Both the position numbers and the translations under genes were made by a program. The notes beneath the pieces are model-generated. The model ran no database searches and was not told the origin of the DNA. It saw nothing but the letters and a program-made list of their open reading frames with translations. Of a stretch of DNA of 64,000 nucleotides, positions 11,394-22,203 are shown piece after piece. Numbering within the stretch: the first letter of the stretch is position 1; every line of letters begins with the position of its first letter. Origin of the DNA: Erythroxylum novogranatense (Eukaryota; Streptophyta; Magnoliopsida; Malpighiales; Erythroxylaceae); NCBI GenBank assembly GCA_029891385.1, contig CM057228.1, positions 71,191,523 through 71,255,522 of the forward strand, written 5' to 3'.

Positions 11394-12258
11394 GTTGGAC
11401 CTGAACTTTTCTTGGAAGTTAGAACTATTAAATGAGAAGTTGTTAGTGATTAGTTATGAGTAAAGAAAAATGAGATTTCTTGAATTTGAAATGATATATA
11501 AGATTTAGGTAGTGAATGTAGTAAGTTGATGATGAGTGGGTATATGTGTGTATGTTCTGTTATTAATGTTCATGATCAATCATGGACCATAATTTGCTTA
11601 TAGATGATATTGAGTTTAAATGGAAGTTGAGAGGAAGAATAGTAATTGAGCATGAAAGTTGAAAATGCAGAAAAGCAATAGAGGATGAATAGGTTGACTA
11701 TGAATTCTTGGTTTTTGATGATTTTTTACTAAACTTGCATATTTTGGAGTAGTATGAAATTATGGTGAATGAGTTGATTGAAATGGAGTAGAAAAACTAG
11801 AAACAAAAAACTAGAAGTGTTGGATTTTGAAAAGTGAAAGTCTGAAAATTTTATGAGAATGAATAGCGGAGAGTTAGATTTTTCGATCTGAAACTGCTGT
11901 GATTTTTCTGGGTTGATCTAGGTGGAATTAGCTAAAGTTGTCTTCATAAAAGTTGTAGCTTATCTTTCTAGCTTTCTAATGATATATGGCCAAAAGAGTG
12001 GAGAGGGGTTAGGTTGCCCTCGCAATTGGTCCCCTCGCGACCAGCGCGAGGATGCAGCGTTGCCCTCGCAACAAGTCGCGAGGGCGATCGCGAGGCGACG
12101 AGCACAAGGGCGTAGCACCGTCCGACTCCCTAACTTCTAAACTCTATAACTTTTGACCCAGAACTCCAATTTTTACAAATTTGGTATCAATAGAAAGCTA
12201 AAAGAAAGCTCTACAACTTTTATCAAGAACTTGAAGACAAAATTCACTTCAAAGTAGA
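11394..12258. other. Unassigned DNA with CpG-rich patch, possibly LTR remnant
   Basis: No coding frame is supported; the 72-codon frame at 11922-12140 has no recognisable domain. The left half is AT-rich. At about 12016-12115 the base composition jumps to GC with repeated CCTCGCG/CGCGAGG words, including a hairpin (CCCTCGC 12063-12069 with GCGAGGG 12078-12084). The phrase around AGTTGTAGCTTATCTTTCTAG resembles plant retrotransposon LTR or leader DNA, but I cannot assign a family. The right edge at 12259 is an abrupt junction with Athila-like integrase. Confidence 0.5.
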
Positions 12259-12259
12259 T

Positions 12260-13117
12260 TATGGATATCTTTATATCTTGCTTGCTGTGGATTATGTATC
12301 TAAATGGATTGAGGCTATTCATACTAGAACTGATGATGCTAAGGTTGTTGTTGGATTTGTTAAGGCTAACATCTTTGATAGGTTTGGCATTCCCAAAGCA
12401 ATAATCAGTGATAGGGGGACCCACTTTTGCAATCGATCCTTTGAGGCTATATTGAAGAAGTACCACGTTTTTCACAGAACTAGCACGGCATACCATCCTC
12501 AAACAAATGGCCAAGCTGAAGTTTCTAACCGTGAGATCAAGTCTATCTTGGAGAAAACAGTGCAACCTAATCGAAAGGATTGGAGTCTTAGATTGGGAGA
12601 TGCATTGTGGGCTTATAGAATAGCTTACAAGACCCCTTTAGGAATGTCACCCTTTAGGATGGTTTATGGGAAAGCTTGTCACCTTCCAGTAGAACTTGAG
12701 CATAAAGCATTTTGGGCCATTAAGCAATGTAACTTGAACTATGATGAGGCTGGAACTTTTAGGAAGTTACAATTGCAAGAATTGGAGGAGATACGAAATG
12801 ACGCCTACGAGAACATGAGGATTTACAAGGAGAAGTTGAAGGCAATCCATGACAAGATGATTAGTAGGAAGGAGTTTCATGTAGGTCCAAAAGTTCTCCT
12901 CTACCAATCCCGCTTGCGCCTCTTCCCAGGTAAACTTCGATCTCGTTGGCTTGGATGTTTTATTGTTACTCGTGTTTTTTATTATGGTGCAGTTGAGGTT
13001 GAGAGCATGGATAGAAGCAAGAGGTTTATAGTCAATGGCCATAGGTTGAAACCTTTCCTTGAAGGTTTTCAATCTAACTTGGAGGAGATACACTTGGTCG
13101 AGCCTGTCTATGAGTAG
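12260..13117 (+). CDS. Athila-like integrase, C-terminal two thirds (5' truncated)
   Basis: The frame is open from the junction at 12259 to TAG at 13115-13117, about 285 codons. It shows [11 protein letters not shown] and [16 protein letters not shown] with a core Asp, then [17 protein letters not shown] with the core Glu. [19 protein letters not shown] and a C-terminal [11 protein letters not shown] follow, all typical of Athila/Tat integrases. The first core Asp lies upstream of the truncation. Unit 2 (32365-32993) has a stop where this copy reads W (FWAIK), so this copy is better preserved but cannot be functional alone. Confidence 0.85.
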   Translation, partial: YGYLYILLAVDYVSKWIEAIHTRTDDAKVVVGFVKANIFDRFGIPKAIISDRGTHFCNRSFEAILKKYHVFHRTSTAYHPQTNGQAEVSNREIKSILEKTVQPNRKDWSLRLGDALWAYRIAYKTPLGMSPFRMVYGKACHLPVELEHKAFWAIKQCNLNYDEAGTFRKLQLQELEEIRNDAYENMRIYKEKLKAIHDKMISRKEFHVGPKVLLYQSRLRLFPGKLRSRWLGCFIVTRVFYYGAVEVESMDRSKRFIVNGHRLKPFLEGFQSNLEEIHLVEPVYE

Positions 13118-14948
13118 TGAGGAGCATTAACATGATGTTGAGCCAATGACGTTAAACAAAAGCGCTGAATGGGAGGCAACCCATCATACAAAATCCAGAT
13201 TTGATTTCTCTTCCCTTTCCTTTTTCTTTTAACGTTTTCCATCATTTTCTTCTTCATATCAAAATTTCTTTCCTTTTGGTGTGTTTTTGGTGTGTTTTAT
13301 TTTCTCTTCTGGCTTTGATTTCAACACTGAGGACAATGTTGTGTTTAAGTGTGGGGGGAGGATTTAGGTTTTTTTTTTCAATAAATTTTCAGGTTTTAGC
13401 TGGTTATTGGTACGGATATTTTCTTTACTTTTGCGCTTTAATGCACCGCACCTTTGCTCTTGCTTGAACTTGAAGGTTTTCACTAGTACTTGCATGCTTT
13501 ATTAAAAAAACCATAAACATTAAAAAATGATTCAAAAAACCAAAAAAATCTCTATTTTTGCATGTTTTGCACCTGAAGTGTTTGGTTTTTTCTTTTTACC
13601 TCCCAATAATTAAGAAGAAAATGAATGTTATAGATGAGAATTAATCTGTGATTCTTGAATCATAAATTTGATGAATGTGTTTTTATGTAAGTTCTAAGCA
13701 AGATGGTATTTGGACTAACATTGAAACTACACACGTTGACTTAATAGATGATCGTCCCATGTGAGCTTTTGATCCTTCAACATGTCTCTTTGGTGTGTGA
13801 TTTCATTCAATGCTTTGTATCTCTAGAACTTGCTTCATATCTTGATGAGACTACACTTGTGCATGCATTACATAAACATGATAAAGGCTCCTAGGATTTT
13901 AAACTAATTGAAAAAAGGCCAACCCAAAGCATATTGACCACTAGTTAGCCCACTTGAGCTTATTACCTATTCTTTGCTTTACCCATGTTTAACTTAGACT
14001 ACTCTTACTTGATTCACCTTTCTAACCCCTATCATGGTTAGTAGAGCATGTTTTTGTTGATGTCAAAGTTGAGGAGGTTGAACATGTTTGGTTATCTGTG
14101 GTATATGGTTTATTTTGTTCTTAATTATTAAGGGGGAGTATTTGGCAAAAAAAAGAAGAAAAAAAGCAAAAAAAAAAGCAAAAGAAAGGCAAAAGAAAAA
14201 CAAAAAGAAGAAAAAAAAAGGAAAAAAGATTGAGGCCCAGAGTAAAAATGAAAGAAGTGAACTCCCAATGTGATTTTCTTGTTCAATATTATTGGAATTG
14301 AAAGTTCAAATAAAAAGTTGATTTGAGTTTGATTGTTTGATGTTATACATGGTGCGCGACATGTATGCCATTGATTATTTTTATGCTCTGCTTTCCTTGA
14401 TACTTAACCTTTTTCTTTGCCATTCTTTTACCTCACCCCTAGCCCAGCCAAGTTACATCCCTGTTAAGACCTTTTGATTTGTGTTGTGCATGTATGTTTA
14501 GTATTTTATTCGAGATTGAAGAGCAAGCATATGGTAGAGCATTGCATTGTTTGAATTTATGATAGTTAAACACATACGAGCCTTAAACACTTTGAATGTT
14601 GGAGAGTATAACAATGAGAGGACCTATTATTTTGACATGGAGTAGATTTCCTTTGAGTCCTATATGCTATCTGGCTTGGTTCTTACATTTAGAGTAAGTT
14701 CATTGAGTTTATGGATTGAATGTCACAGCTTACTCTTTCTCTATGAAGCTTGTGCTTCTTTGATGTTGTTGGGAGGTTAGGAGAAAAGCTATAACACTAA
14801 GAAAAGTTTCCCTGCATTTGCATACACGTTTTCATTTACTTTTACATCCACACTAGTTTTTTTTGTCACAAATTTTCCTTAATATATTTCTTTCGTCTTT
14901 CTTTAATTTTCCTTATTCGAGGACGAGCAAGAGCTAAGTGTGAGAGAA
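13118..14948 (+). other. Athila-like 3' non-coding region, unit 1
   Basis: About 1.8 kb without a supported gene. Marks typical of Athila-type 3' regions are visible: GCGCTGAATGGGAGGCAACC just after the stop and TTTAAGTGTGGGGGGAGG near 13348-13365, an internal polypurine tract. An A-rich run of AAAAAGC words lies at 14146-14227. The final polypurine tract (AGTGTGAGAGAAG) abuts the palindrome. A near-identical copy is 32994-34811. If an envelope-like gene was ever present it is gone. Confidence 0.7.
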
Positions 14949-15016
14949 GTTGATGCACTCATATTTTCTTATCTTTTTATACTTTTAAAAAGATAAGAAA
15001 ATATGAGTGCATCAAC
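14949..15016. repeat. 68-bp near-perfect palindrome at the LTR start position, unit 1
   Basis: Arms of 31 bp (14949-14979 and 14986-15016) flank a 6-nt loop. The left arm follows the polypurine tract and starts TGATGCACTC, as an LTR would. The right arm is its exact inverse, ends GAGTGCATCA and runs directly into Gag. A full LTR, leader and Gag N-terminus are missing. Same structure at 34812-34879. Confidence 0.92.
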
Positions 15017-15483
15017 CTACTATGCAAGATGATTCTACTGACCATGTGAATGCAGTTGGTGGTGTTTTTAATGCTAACCCACAGAGAAAGTATGATCCCT
15101 ACTCTCAAACCTACAATCTGGGATGGAGAGATCACCCCAACATTCCCAGAACTATGCCGCCACCTTCTAACCCTTCTTCTTCTTCTAATCCTTCTTTGAA
15201 TGAGATTACGGATATGATGAAAACTATGGCATCTAACACCTTGTCCATGCAGCAAAATTTCATGTCTTTTCAAAAAGATTATAAATCTTTTCAGCAGGAG
15301 ACAAGGTCGGGTATCCAAAACCTTGAGAGGCAAATGGGACAGTTGGCATCTAACCTTGGAAAAATAGAGGACCAAAATTCTAGAAAATTGCCATCCCAAG
15401 GGATGCAAGGCAAGGAAAGTGCTTTTGCACTTAAGCTAAGGAGTGGTAAGGAGATTGGAGACAAAGTTGATTATTGTGGATGA
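15007..15483 (+). pseudogene. Athila-like Gag, middle part, unit 1
   Basis: The frame shows VNAVGGVFNANPQRKYDPYS and TYNLGWRDHPN, then a Pro/Ser stretch. A helical region with repeated Gln (MQQNFMSFQ, FQQETRSGIQNLERQMG) and FALKLRSGKEI follow. These match the proline-rich middle of Athila/Tat Gag. The N-terminus is absent. Compared with unit 2 it has lost 35 codons (RYGNPQQ to LQP region), and an inserted T near 15468 shifts the frame. There is no natural start codon; the frame enters from the palindrome. Confidence 0.75.
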
Positions 15484-15545
15484 AGAGGATGAGTTGGAGG
15501 CTGAAAATAACAACCGAGAACCAGCAACACTACCCTCTGAGTGTT

Positions 15546-16296
15546 GAAAAGACATCTAAGTGTGTGTGAACATTGGAGACATCAAAATAAGAGGGCTAAC
15601 ACTTAGCCAATTTTCACAAGCACAAGTCTAAAAAATTGGCTTGGGCTTATTTTATCTTATAAAGGGCATGTGGACTTCTTTTAGGCTTTTCCATGGGCTG
15701 ATTTGCATTAAGTGTGCATGTGCTTAATTAAAAAAGTCACGTGCATGTTTTATTTTAAGGAACCAAGCTTGTGGGCCTAGTTTAAAAGCCCAATTCGCCC
15801 CTCTTAAATTAGTCTTCTATTTTTTTTGGTTTTCTTATCCTATTTGGACTAGGACTAGTCAATTCTAATTAGTTTTGAAGCCCAAATCTATATGGGATTT
15901 GTTCTTGGGCAGATTTGTTTCAGGAAGGCCTTTTTGATATTTTGGGTTTTCTTTAGGAATTTTAGGTTATCTTTGTTAGGGTTTACATTTTAAAAGGATA
16001 TTTAAACCCTTACTTTAGACATGAACACGAGGTTTAGAGAGATCAATAAAATTAGAAAGCATTCTTCAAGAGAGAATTGAGATTCTAGCTTGTTTTACCT
16101 TAAGGATTGATTCAACTTATCAAGTAAGTTTCTACTTGTGGCGTTAATTCAATTCCTACAATCTTTATCCTCTTTGTTACCAAATCCTTGCTGTTTTGGG
16201 GGTGAAGGGTCTTGTTAGATTTATTGAATTTAGGTTTGGGAACAATCATTGAAACGGAGGTGATCCAGACAATGATTCTAAGTTATTGTCGTATCA
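15546..16296 (+). repeat. Family B LTR, 5'-truncated, unit 1
   Basis: The sequence matches family B LTRs from about base 155 (AAGACATCTAAGTGTG) to the terminal GTATCA. It is more diverged than the B1 LTRs. Its left edge is fused to Athila-like Gag. Same fragment at 35493-36239. Confidence 0.82.
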
Positions 16297-17286
16297 GTTA
16301 TCATGTTTCATGCATATATGTGTTAAATTCTACTCATGAATTGTTTAAAAATCAAGCATTTCGAGATAATGAAATTTACATGCTCAATTAATATGGTTTC
16401 AAAAGTGTATCACTGCAATGAGTTGTCTTTTGAAAATAGTTTTGCTTATTTCTGTATTATAAACATGTATCCACGAGCTGTAAAGCTCACCTCCCTTTCA
16501 TCCCCATCTCTAAGTATCAAGATGGAGATCAGATGAAAGCAAGTCCAGACGTCCGTTCGTTATGCATATGATTGGCCTTTAAGTTAATCTGTTGCAAGAT
16601 TTAGATATTTGACATGTTGAGCATTTTCGGGATTGTTGATATTTTGTGCATTTTGGGTTTTGATATTGATGTTATAAAATGGCTTGGAATGTCATTAATA
16701 TTTTGTGAGCATGTATATTACGATGTAAATGAATTTTGGACTTGTGTAATGAATTGAGAAATGGATGACTGTGATATGGATGTAAATAAGTTTTCATGAA
16801 TTATTTGAGGAATTAAAGATGAGATTCAGATATTGCATGATTACGAAGAATGTTATGAATCGAGTTTTGATTGAGGATGAATTTCCAAATGGGAAATTAA
16901 ATTGGTTTGTATAAGATTGAATAAAGATGAAAAGAAGAAAAGAAAATTTTATTACCGGTTTTGGATTGGTTTTGTCTTAAGGTATCCAATGCTAGTTTTT
17001 CTAAGTTACACGTTCTCGGATGTCATAAATTTGTTTCAGTTCGATTGAATCATTTGTTGTTTTTAATTCCGAGCCCATTCATTTTGCTTTCGATTTCTTT
17101 CGCTTTCACCAAGTATAAGTTCACTCATGTTTTGTACATGTGTTCGAATTATGTTTCCAAGGTTGGGTCCCAGAAACAGGATCCAACAAAGGTAGTATCA
17201 AATCAACAAAGGATTTCCAAGAACCACGCTTTAGATGTATGAGGATCTTAAGTTTATGCAGTTGGGTTCTGAAACGGGATCCAACA
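16297..17286. other. Unassigned DNA, probably remnant of another LTR element, unit 1
   Basis: No supported gene. Near the right end the word GTTGGGTCCCAGAAACAGGA and a similar GTTGGGTTCTGAAACGGGAT occur 100 bp apart, each followed by TCCAACA. Between them lies a primer-site-like GGTAGTATCAAATC, better kept in unit 2 as TGGTATCAAAGC. This fits the end of an LTR plus leader of an unrecognised element. The duplicate is 36240-37298, where about 70 extra bp are present. Confidence 0.5.
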
Positions 17287-18242
17287 CTAGCTTTCTCATG
17301 TATTGTCTTAACCAATTTGGCCCTTTGCTGCCCATCTACATTAACAATCTCATTCAATGGAGCTGCCATGGAACTAAAATCTTTCACAAACCTCCTATAG
17401 AAACTAGCAAGTCCATGAAAAGATCTCACCTGAGTAACACTTGTAGGTCTCAGCCGTTCCCTAATTGCCTTGACCTTTTCTTGGTCCACCTCAATTCTGT
17501 TAGAAGAAACCACATAACCAAGAAATATGACACGATCCAAGCAAAATGTACACTTCTTTAACTTAGCATACAACTTTTATGCCCTAAGTGCATCTAACAC
17601 AAGCCTAAGATGCTCAATATGCTCATTAATGCTTTTGCTATAGATCAATATGTCATCAAAATATACCACAACAAACTTACCAATAAATGACCTCAAAACA
17701 TGATCCATCAAATGCATAAATGTACTAGGAGCATTAGTTAAGCCAAAAGGCATCACAAGCCACTCATATAAACCATGTTTTGTTTTAAAAGCAGTTTTCC
17801 ATTCATCACCAATTTTCATTCTAATCTGATGGTAAGCACTCATAAGATCAATTTTGGTAAACACACATGCATCATGCAATTCATCAATCATATCATCCAA
17901 TCTAGGTATAGGATGACAATACTTTACCGTTATCTTGTTAACAACTTTGCAATCCACACACATGCGCCAACTCCCATCCTTCTTTGGAACCAATGTCACT
18001 GGCACGACACAAGGACTAAGACTCTCCTTGATGTGTCCCTTTTGTAGCAATTCTTCCACTTGCTTTTGGAGTTCCTTAGTTTCTTCAGGATTAGCCCTAT
18101 AAGCAGGTCTATTTGGAATCTGCACCCCAGGCATGAAGTCAATCTGATGTTCTATCCCTCTAATAGGCGGCAATTCTTTAGGCAACTCCTCAGGGAAAAC
18201 ATCTCTATACTCCTGCAAAAGAGAAACAACACTACTAGGCAA
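17287..18242 (-). pseudogene. Reverse transcriptase of H fused to integrase tail, unit 1
   Basis: Frames 18242-17577 and 17573-17287 are the same frame broken by one stop (LDALRA-stop-KLYAKL, where relatives have Glu). RT motifs are clear: [53 protein letters not shown] and the YFDDILIYS centre. The thumb follows up to [17 protein letters not shown]. At this point it jumps to [19 protein letters not shown] of the integrase C-terminus, skipping RNase H and most of IN. The shared word around LNEI suggests a microhomology deletion. Unit 2 has the same stop and the same fusion, so both predate the duplication. Confidence 0.85.
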
Positions 18243-18388
18243 ACAAGGTTCAAGGTCAGATTCATTAAAATAAGCTTACTTGTACAAAAGTACAAACAAA
18301 CATCTCCTTTTCACACAAGCAACCCTTACATCTCTCATTTTTGCATAGAAGTTTTGTTTCTTTCTCCCCTCTCTCTCATTTGGGCCTT

Positions 18389-18955
18389 TTAATTGAATTT
18401 CTTTTGAGGCCACTTTTCCCACTTTCCTTCTATCACTCTTGGCCTCACTTTCTCTCTTTTCTTTTGATTTAAATTTTGCTTCCCTTTTGCAAGGTTCTCA
18501 ACCTTCCCCTCAAATTTTGTATTATCATGCTTTTCTTGAAATTTTTTGTCCTTTCTTTGTTGCATTGCCTCCATACTCTTTTTTTAGTTGCATTTGTTCC
18601 GCATATACCTCTTTTGACGCCAATGGAGCAAGAACAAATTTCTGATCTCCCATAGTAAATGAATACCTATTCTTAAAACCATCATGTAACACTCGTCTAT
18701 CATATTGCCAAGGTCGACTGAGCAATAAATGACTAGTACAACATCACAAAGTACTTGATCAGAATACTTTCCAATGGAGAAAGATACAAGGACTTGTTTA
18801 TTGACCTTGATTTCTCCCATGTTATTCAGCCTTTGTAGTCTATACGGCCTAAGGTGTTTCAAGCAGTCCAACCCTAGTTTTTCCACCAACAAAGTACTAG
18901 CCACATTAGTGCAGCTTCCCCCATCAATGATCAGGCTACAAATCTTCTCATTCAC
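18389..18955 (-). pseudogene. Retropepsin and K/E linker of H, unit 1
   Basis: Frames 18955-18584, 18725-18525 and 18574-18389 cover [19 protein letters not shown] with the catalytic Asp, then [20 protein letters not shown], the [10 protein letters not shown] region and the charged linker. An 11-bp loss near 18735 relative to unit 2 shifts the frame. Another indel in the linker turns KSKSKEKRE into NLNQKKREK. Confidence 0.75.
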
Positions 18956-18985
18956 TAGGCATCAAGAATGAAAAACATTTTCCCT

Positions 18986-19417
18986 TTACTCAATTCCATC
19001 TTCTTTCACTTGAGCATTCAAAACTCGCCTAGTAACAAGTATTTCACCCCTAGATGCATCCTCAACTTCCACATCAGAACAATCTTCCAACTCAAGCATG
19101 GAAGCCAAATCATCTTCTTCTTCCTCAGACACAATTTCTTCATCTTCCACATCATCATATTGATCTTCATACTCATAGCATACAGGAGTTAGCTCCCTAG
19201 CATTTTGCCTCCTTGTTGCACCATTAGATGAAGCCTCTCTTTGTAAATTCGTAATGGCTTGATCTTGTCTATCAAATTTATCACTAACATCCCTAAACAT
19301 GTTCTCAATCCTTTGGAATTCATGTTGCATAGCCTCCAAAGTAAAGAATGTGTGTTGATCAACCTCACTATTCTTTTCATCCTTGTCACTACCTTTACTA
19401 TCCTTTGAATTGGTCAT
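18986..19417 (-). CDS. Gag N-terminus fused to protease leader, H unit 1
   Basis: Starts [20 protein letters not shown] at 19417, with the helix [20 protein letters not shown] as in the intact Gag of B3. After [11 protein letters not shown] it jumps to EEEEDDLASML, skipping about 280 codons of capsid core and zinc knuckle found in B3. The same join is in B1, B2 and H unit 2. It ends at TGA 18986 shortly before the protease. With no capsid it could not assemble a particle alone. Confidence 0.78.
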   Translation of the reverse strand: MTNSKDSKGSDKDEKNSEVDQHTFFTLEAMQHEFQRIENMFRDVSDKFDRQDQAITNLQREASSNGATRRQNARELTPVCYEYEDQYDDVEDEEIVSEEEEDDLASMLELEDCSDVEVEDASRGEILVTRRVLNAQVKEDGIE

Positions 19418-19861
19418 GATGTAAAACCTGAAAAAAAAACACGTTAAAACAGCTCCTCACGCACTCCCTCACGTGTTTCTCTCTAATCAGATTGGATACC
19501 CTCGTATTTCACTCAAGAATATGGATTTTACCATCAAATGAGCTTACACACTCTTGCCTTTTACCACTTTAGATTCTAGCACAATTTTACTTCTCTGGAT
19601 CAATCACTGCCAACCAAATAAGCACAACAGCAACTTACTTCAATAAAACAACGAATACCTAAAGAAAGGAAGAAAACTCAAAACTAGATGCAATTTAAGG
19701 TAAAGAAAACAAGGAAGACGAAAATAAACACATTCTAGATGGAGAAAACGCATGTGAATGATTTTTGGTGCCAATTGAGCAATATGAAACAAGATTACTC
19801 AATTCAAGTGTAATGGAAACAAAAGGATAGCAAACAAAAAAAAGCAATCAAAGAGTGCAAG

Positions 19862-20675
19862 TGATACAAATGGCATTCAAAATGCTACAAGCAGCAATTT
19901 GGAAAATGGAGCTAAAGTGCAAGGCGATGTCATGGGAAATCATATTGAGGCTGTTCAAGCAAAACAAGATCATTCAAGTGCCAACATGGAAGATTTTCCC
20001 AGTGTGGAAAGTTTTGTCGGTCCAGTCACAAGGTCCCGAACAAAGCGTCTGAAGGAGCAACTCCAAACTTATGTGCAAAACCATGTTGAAAGTGGGCTAT
20101 CCAAGTATGGCAAGTCCATATATGGAAATGTTTTGGAGCCTAAGTATGTCTACATAATTGGGCTAACAGACTAGTTTGGGATGTTTGTGTTTTGAGCTTG
20201 TTTTGGGTCAAATTTGGGTTTGTTTTTTATGGGTTGTTTTATTTGTCTCTTTTGGGGTTAGAACAAGTGAAATGGGCCACATTTCAAGAGGGCCACGTTG
20301 GTTTTAATCTCTTCTATTTCAGACTTGGTTTATAGGTTTAATTTAGCTTTTTAAGTTAGCATACATGGGCCCTTGTTATTCTACTTAAGCCCATTTCGAA
20401 ATCCATTAGGTTTAGGTATAAATTAAGCATGTTTTAGGGTTTTGGTGGCTCTCATATTCAGATCTCCATCTTATTCTCTCCAGCAGACACCTCCCTCTCA
20501 ACATTGAAGAGAGAGTTTGCTTTCTTTTATGTTTATGCGCAAGGTGTTCTTATTGATTGCAATTGAGTTTATCTTTTGTTATCAATTTTAATTCTTATTT
20601 CTTGTGTTCTTGAGTACTTAACTGATTGGGGTTCAAGGGGATTTCTGCAAATTAACTTGGGTTCTTGTCATAAGT
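19862..20675 (+). repeat. Family C LTR, right-truncated, unit 1
   Basis: Begins TGATACAAATGG after GCAAG (19857-19861), the same insertion point as full element C in unit 2. Near 20675 it breaks into reversed family B LTR sequence, so the C interior and 3' LTR were lost here. The integrase tail frame (19899-20174) reads GPVTRSRTKRLKEQL. Confidence 0.85.
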
Positions 20676-20987
20676 GTATAAAGATTGTAGGAATTGAATT
20701 AATGCTACAAGTTAGAACTTACTTGATAAGTTGAATCAATCCTTAAGGTAAAACAGCAAGGATTTGAATTCTCTCTTGAAGAATGCTTTCTTCTTTTTCT
20801 TTCTTTCTTTCTTTCTTTTCTTTCTTTCTTTCTTTCTTTCTTTTCTTGCTTTTCTCTTTTTCTTTCTTTCTTTTCTTTTTTTTTTCTTTTTTTCGAATTT
20901 GAATGATAAACTAACTATAATAATGAAGATCAAATAGAAAATTAAATATAAAGATTGAATTTCAAATCTAGGCTCTGATACCAAAGA
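20675..20987 (-). repeat. Rearranged family B leader: LTR scrap, (TTTC)n tract and primer site
   Basis: Bases 20675-20790 are a reversed piece from the right part of a family B LTR. It is fused to a TTTC tract (20791-20893), then to leader DNA and the primer site GGCTCTGATACCA (20971-20983). The tract and its neighbours match 58676-58827 of unit 2 closely, so this is the H leader after a deletion. Confidence 0.75.
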
Positions 20988-21894
20988 TGATATGGCAGTA
21001 ACCTAGAATCAATGTCTAGATCACCTCCGTTTCAATGATTGTTTCCAAACCTAAATTCAATCAATCTAACAAGACCCTTCACCCCCAAAACAGCAAGGAA
21101 TTGGTAACAAAGAGTATAAGATTGTAGGAATTGAATTAACGCCACAAGTTAGAACTTACTTGATAAGTTGAATCAATCCTAAAGGTAAAACAAGCAAGAA
21201 CCTCAATTCTCTCTTGAAGAATGCTTTCTAATTTTATTGATCTCTCTAAACTCGTGTTCATGGCTAAAGCAAGGGTTTAAATACCCTTTGCAATGTAAAC
21301 CCTAACAAAGATAACCTAAAAACCCTAAAGAAAGCCCAAAATATCAAAAAGGCCTTCTTGAAACAAATCTGCCCAAGAATAAATCCCACATGGATTTGGG
21401 CTTCAAAACTAATTAAAATTAACTAGTCCTTTTCCAAATAGGATAAGAAAACCACAAAATAGAAGACTAACTTAAAAGGAGCGAATTGGGCTTTTAAACT
21501 AGGCCCACAAGCTTGGTTCCTTAAAATAAAACATGCACATGACTTTTTTAATAAAGCACATGCACACTTAATGCAAACCAACCCATGAAAAAGCCTAAAA
21601 GAAAGTCCACATGCCCTTTATAAGATAAAATAAGCCCAAGCCCATTGATTAGACCTGTGCTTGTGAAAATTAGCTAAGTGTTAGCCCTCTTGATTTGATG
21701 CCTCCAATGTGCACACACACTTAGGTGTCTTCCTAAGCTCTTCCCCAAGCTTGATCAACAAAACTTCTTGAAGTTCTTGTGAAACAAAAGCTTGTATATA
21801 AATCTGAAATTGTGCTTTAAGCTTGTTGGAGCGTGACCTTGTAATTGGACCCATTGGCATCCTCAAATCTCCATTGCCTTGGTGAGTTGTATCA
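20988..21894 (-). repeat. Family B LTR shared by B3 (3') and H (5')
   Basis: 907 bp, TGATATGGCA to GTTGTATCA on the plus strand. The H primer site abuts its left edge and the B3 interior abuts its right edge. Confidence 0.9.
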
Positions 21895-22203
21895 GAAAAG
21901 AATTCTTCCCCTTGTACAAGGGTCAAGGTCAGATTCATTAAAATAAGCTTGCTTGTACAAAAGTAAAAACAAACATCTCCTTTCCACACAAGCAACCCTT
22001 ACATCTCTCATTTTTGCATAGAAGTTTTGTTTCTTTCTACCCTCTCTCTCATTTGGGCCTTTTAATTGAATTTCTTTTAAGGCCTCTTTCCCCACTTTTC
22101 TTCTCTCAGTCTCGGCCTCACTTTCTCTCTTTTCTTTTGATTTAGATTTCTGCTCCCCTTTTGCAAGGTTCTCAACCTTCCCCTCAATTTTTTGTATTAT
22201 CAT
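21895..22203 (-). pseudogene. K/E linker and RT leader remnant of B3
   Basis: The frame reads [18 protein letters not shown], then [20 protein letters not shown] and [14 protein letters not shown]. At DLDPC it jumps to a few bases of the integrase-end region (TRGRILF) and meets the LTR without a polypurine tract. All catalytic domains between are deleted. Confidence 0.75.

Larger units (their letters stand above)
12259..15545 (+). mobile_element. Athila-like Ty3/gypsy fragment, unit 1 (IN, 3' region, palindrome, Gag)
   Basis: The segment begins abruptly inside the integrase and runs through the 3' non-coding region, polypurine tract, a 68-bp palindrome and Gag. The same order and junctions recur in unit 2 (28458-28691 plus 32365-35492). 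No env-like frame is present. Gag stops at 15541-15545 where family B LTR sequence begins, and Gag sequence resumes at 25349. Confidence 0.85.
17287..20987 (-). mobile_element. Element H, unit 1: family B CRM-like fragment, reverse strand
   Basis: Reading right to left: primer site (20971-20983), leader remnants, a truncated family C LTR inserted in the leader (19862-20675), Gag N-terminus, protease, RT, then a direct fusion to the integrase tail where the element breaks off. Its 5' LTR is 20988-21894, which also serves as the 3' LTR of B3. The Gag core is deleted with the same join as in B1, B2 and unit 2. The near-identical copy in unit 2 is 37299-39882 with 58268-58827. Confidence 0.8.

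Noticed and set aside
11922..12140. 72-codon frame with an Arg-rich end as a small gene
   Set aside because: Crosses the CpG-rich patch, has no domain, and resembles LTR or leader DNA.
13201..13467. 88-codon frame after Athila-like integrase as an envelope-like gene
   Set aside because: Too short, hydrophobic only by T-rich composition, the copy at 33152-33379 differs in frame, and no env-like ORF follows.
14949..15016. Palindrome as a Rho-independent terminator or MITE
   Set aside because: Plant context rules out the bacterial terminator. It has no flanking duplication and one arm equals an LTR start next to a polypurine tract, so a MITE is unlikely.
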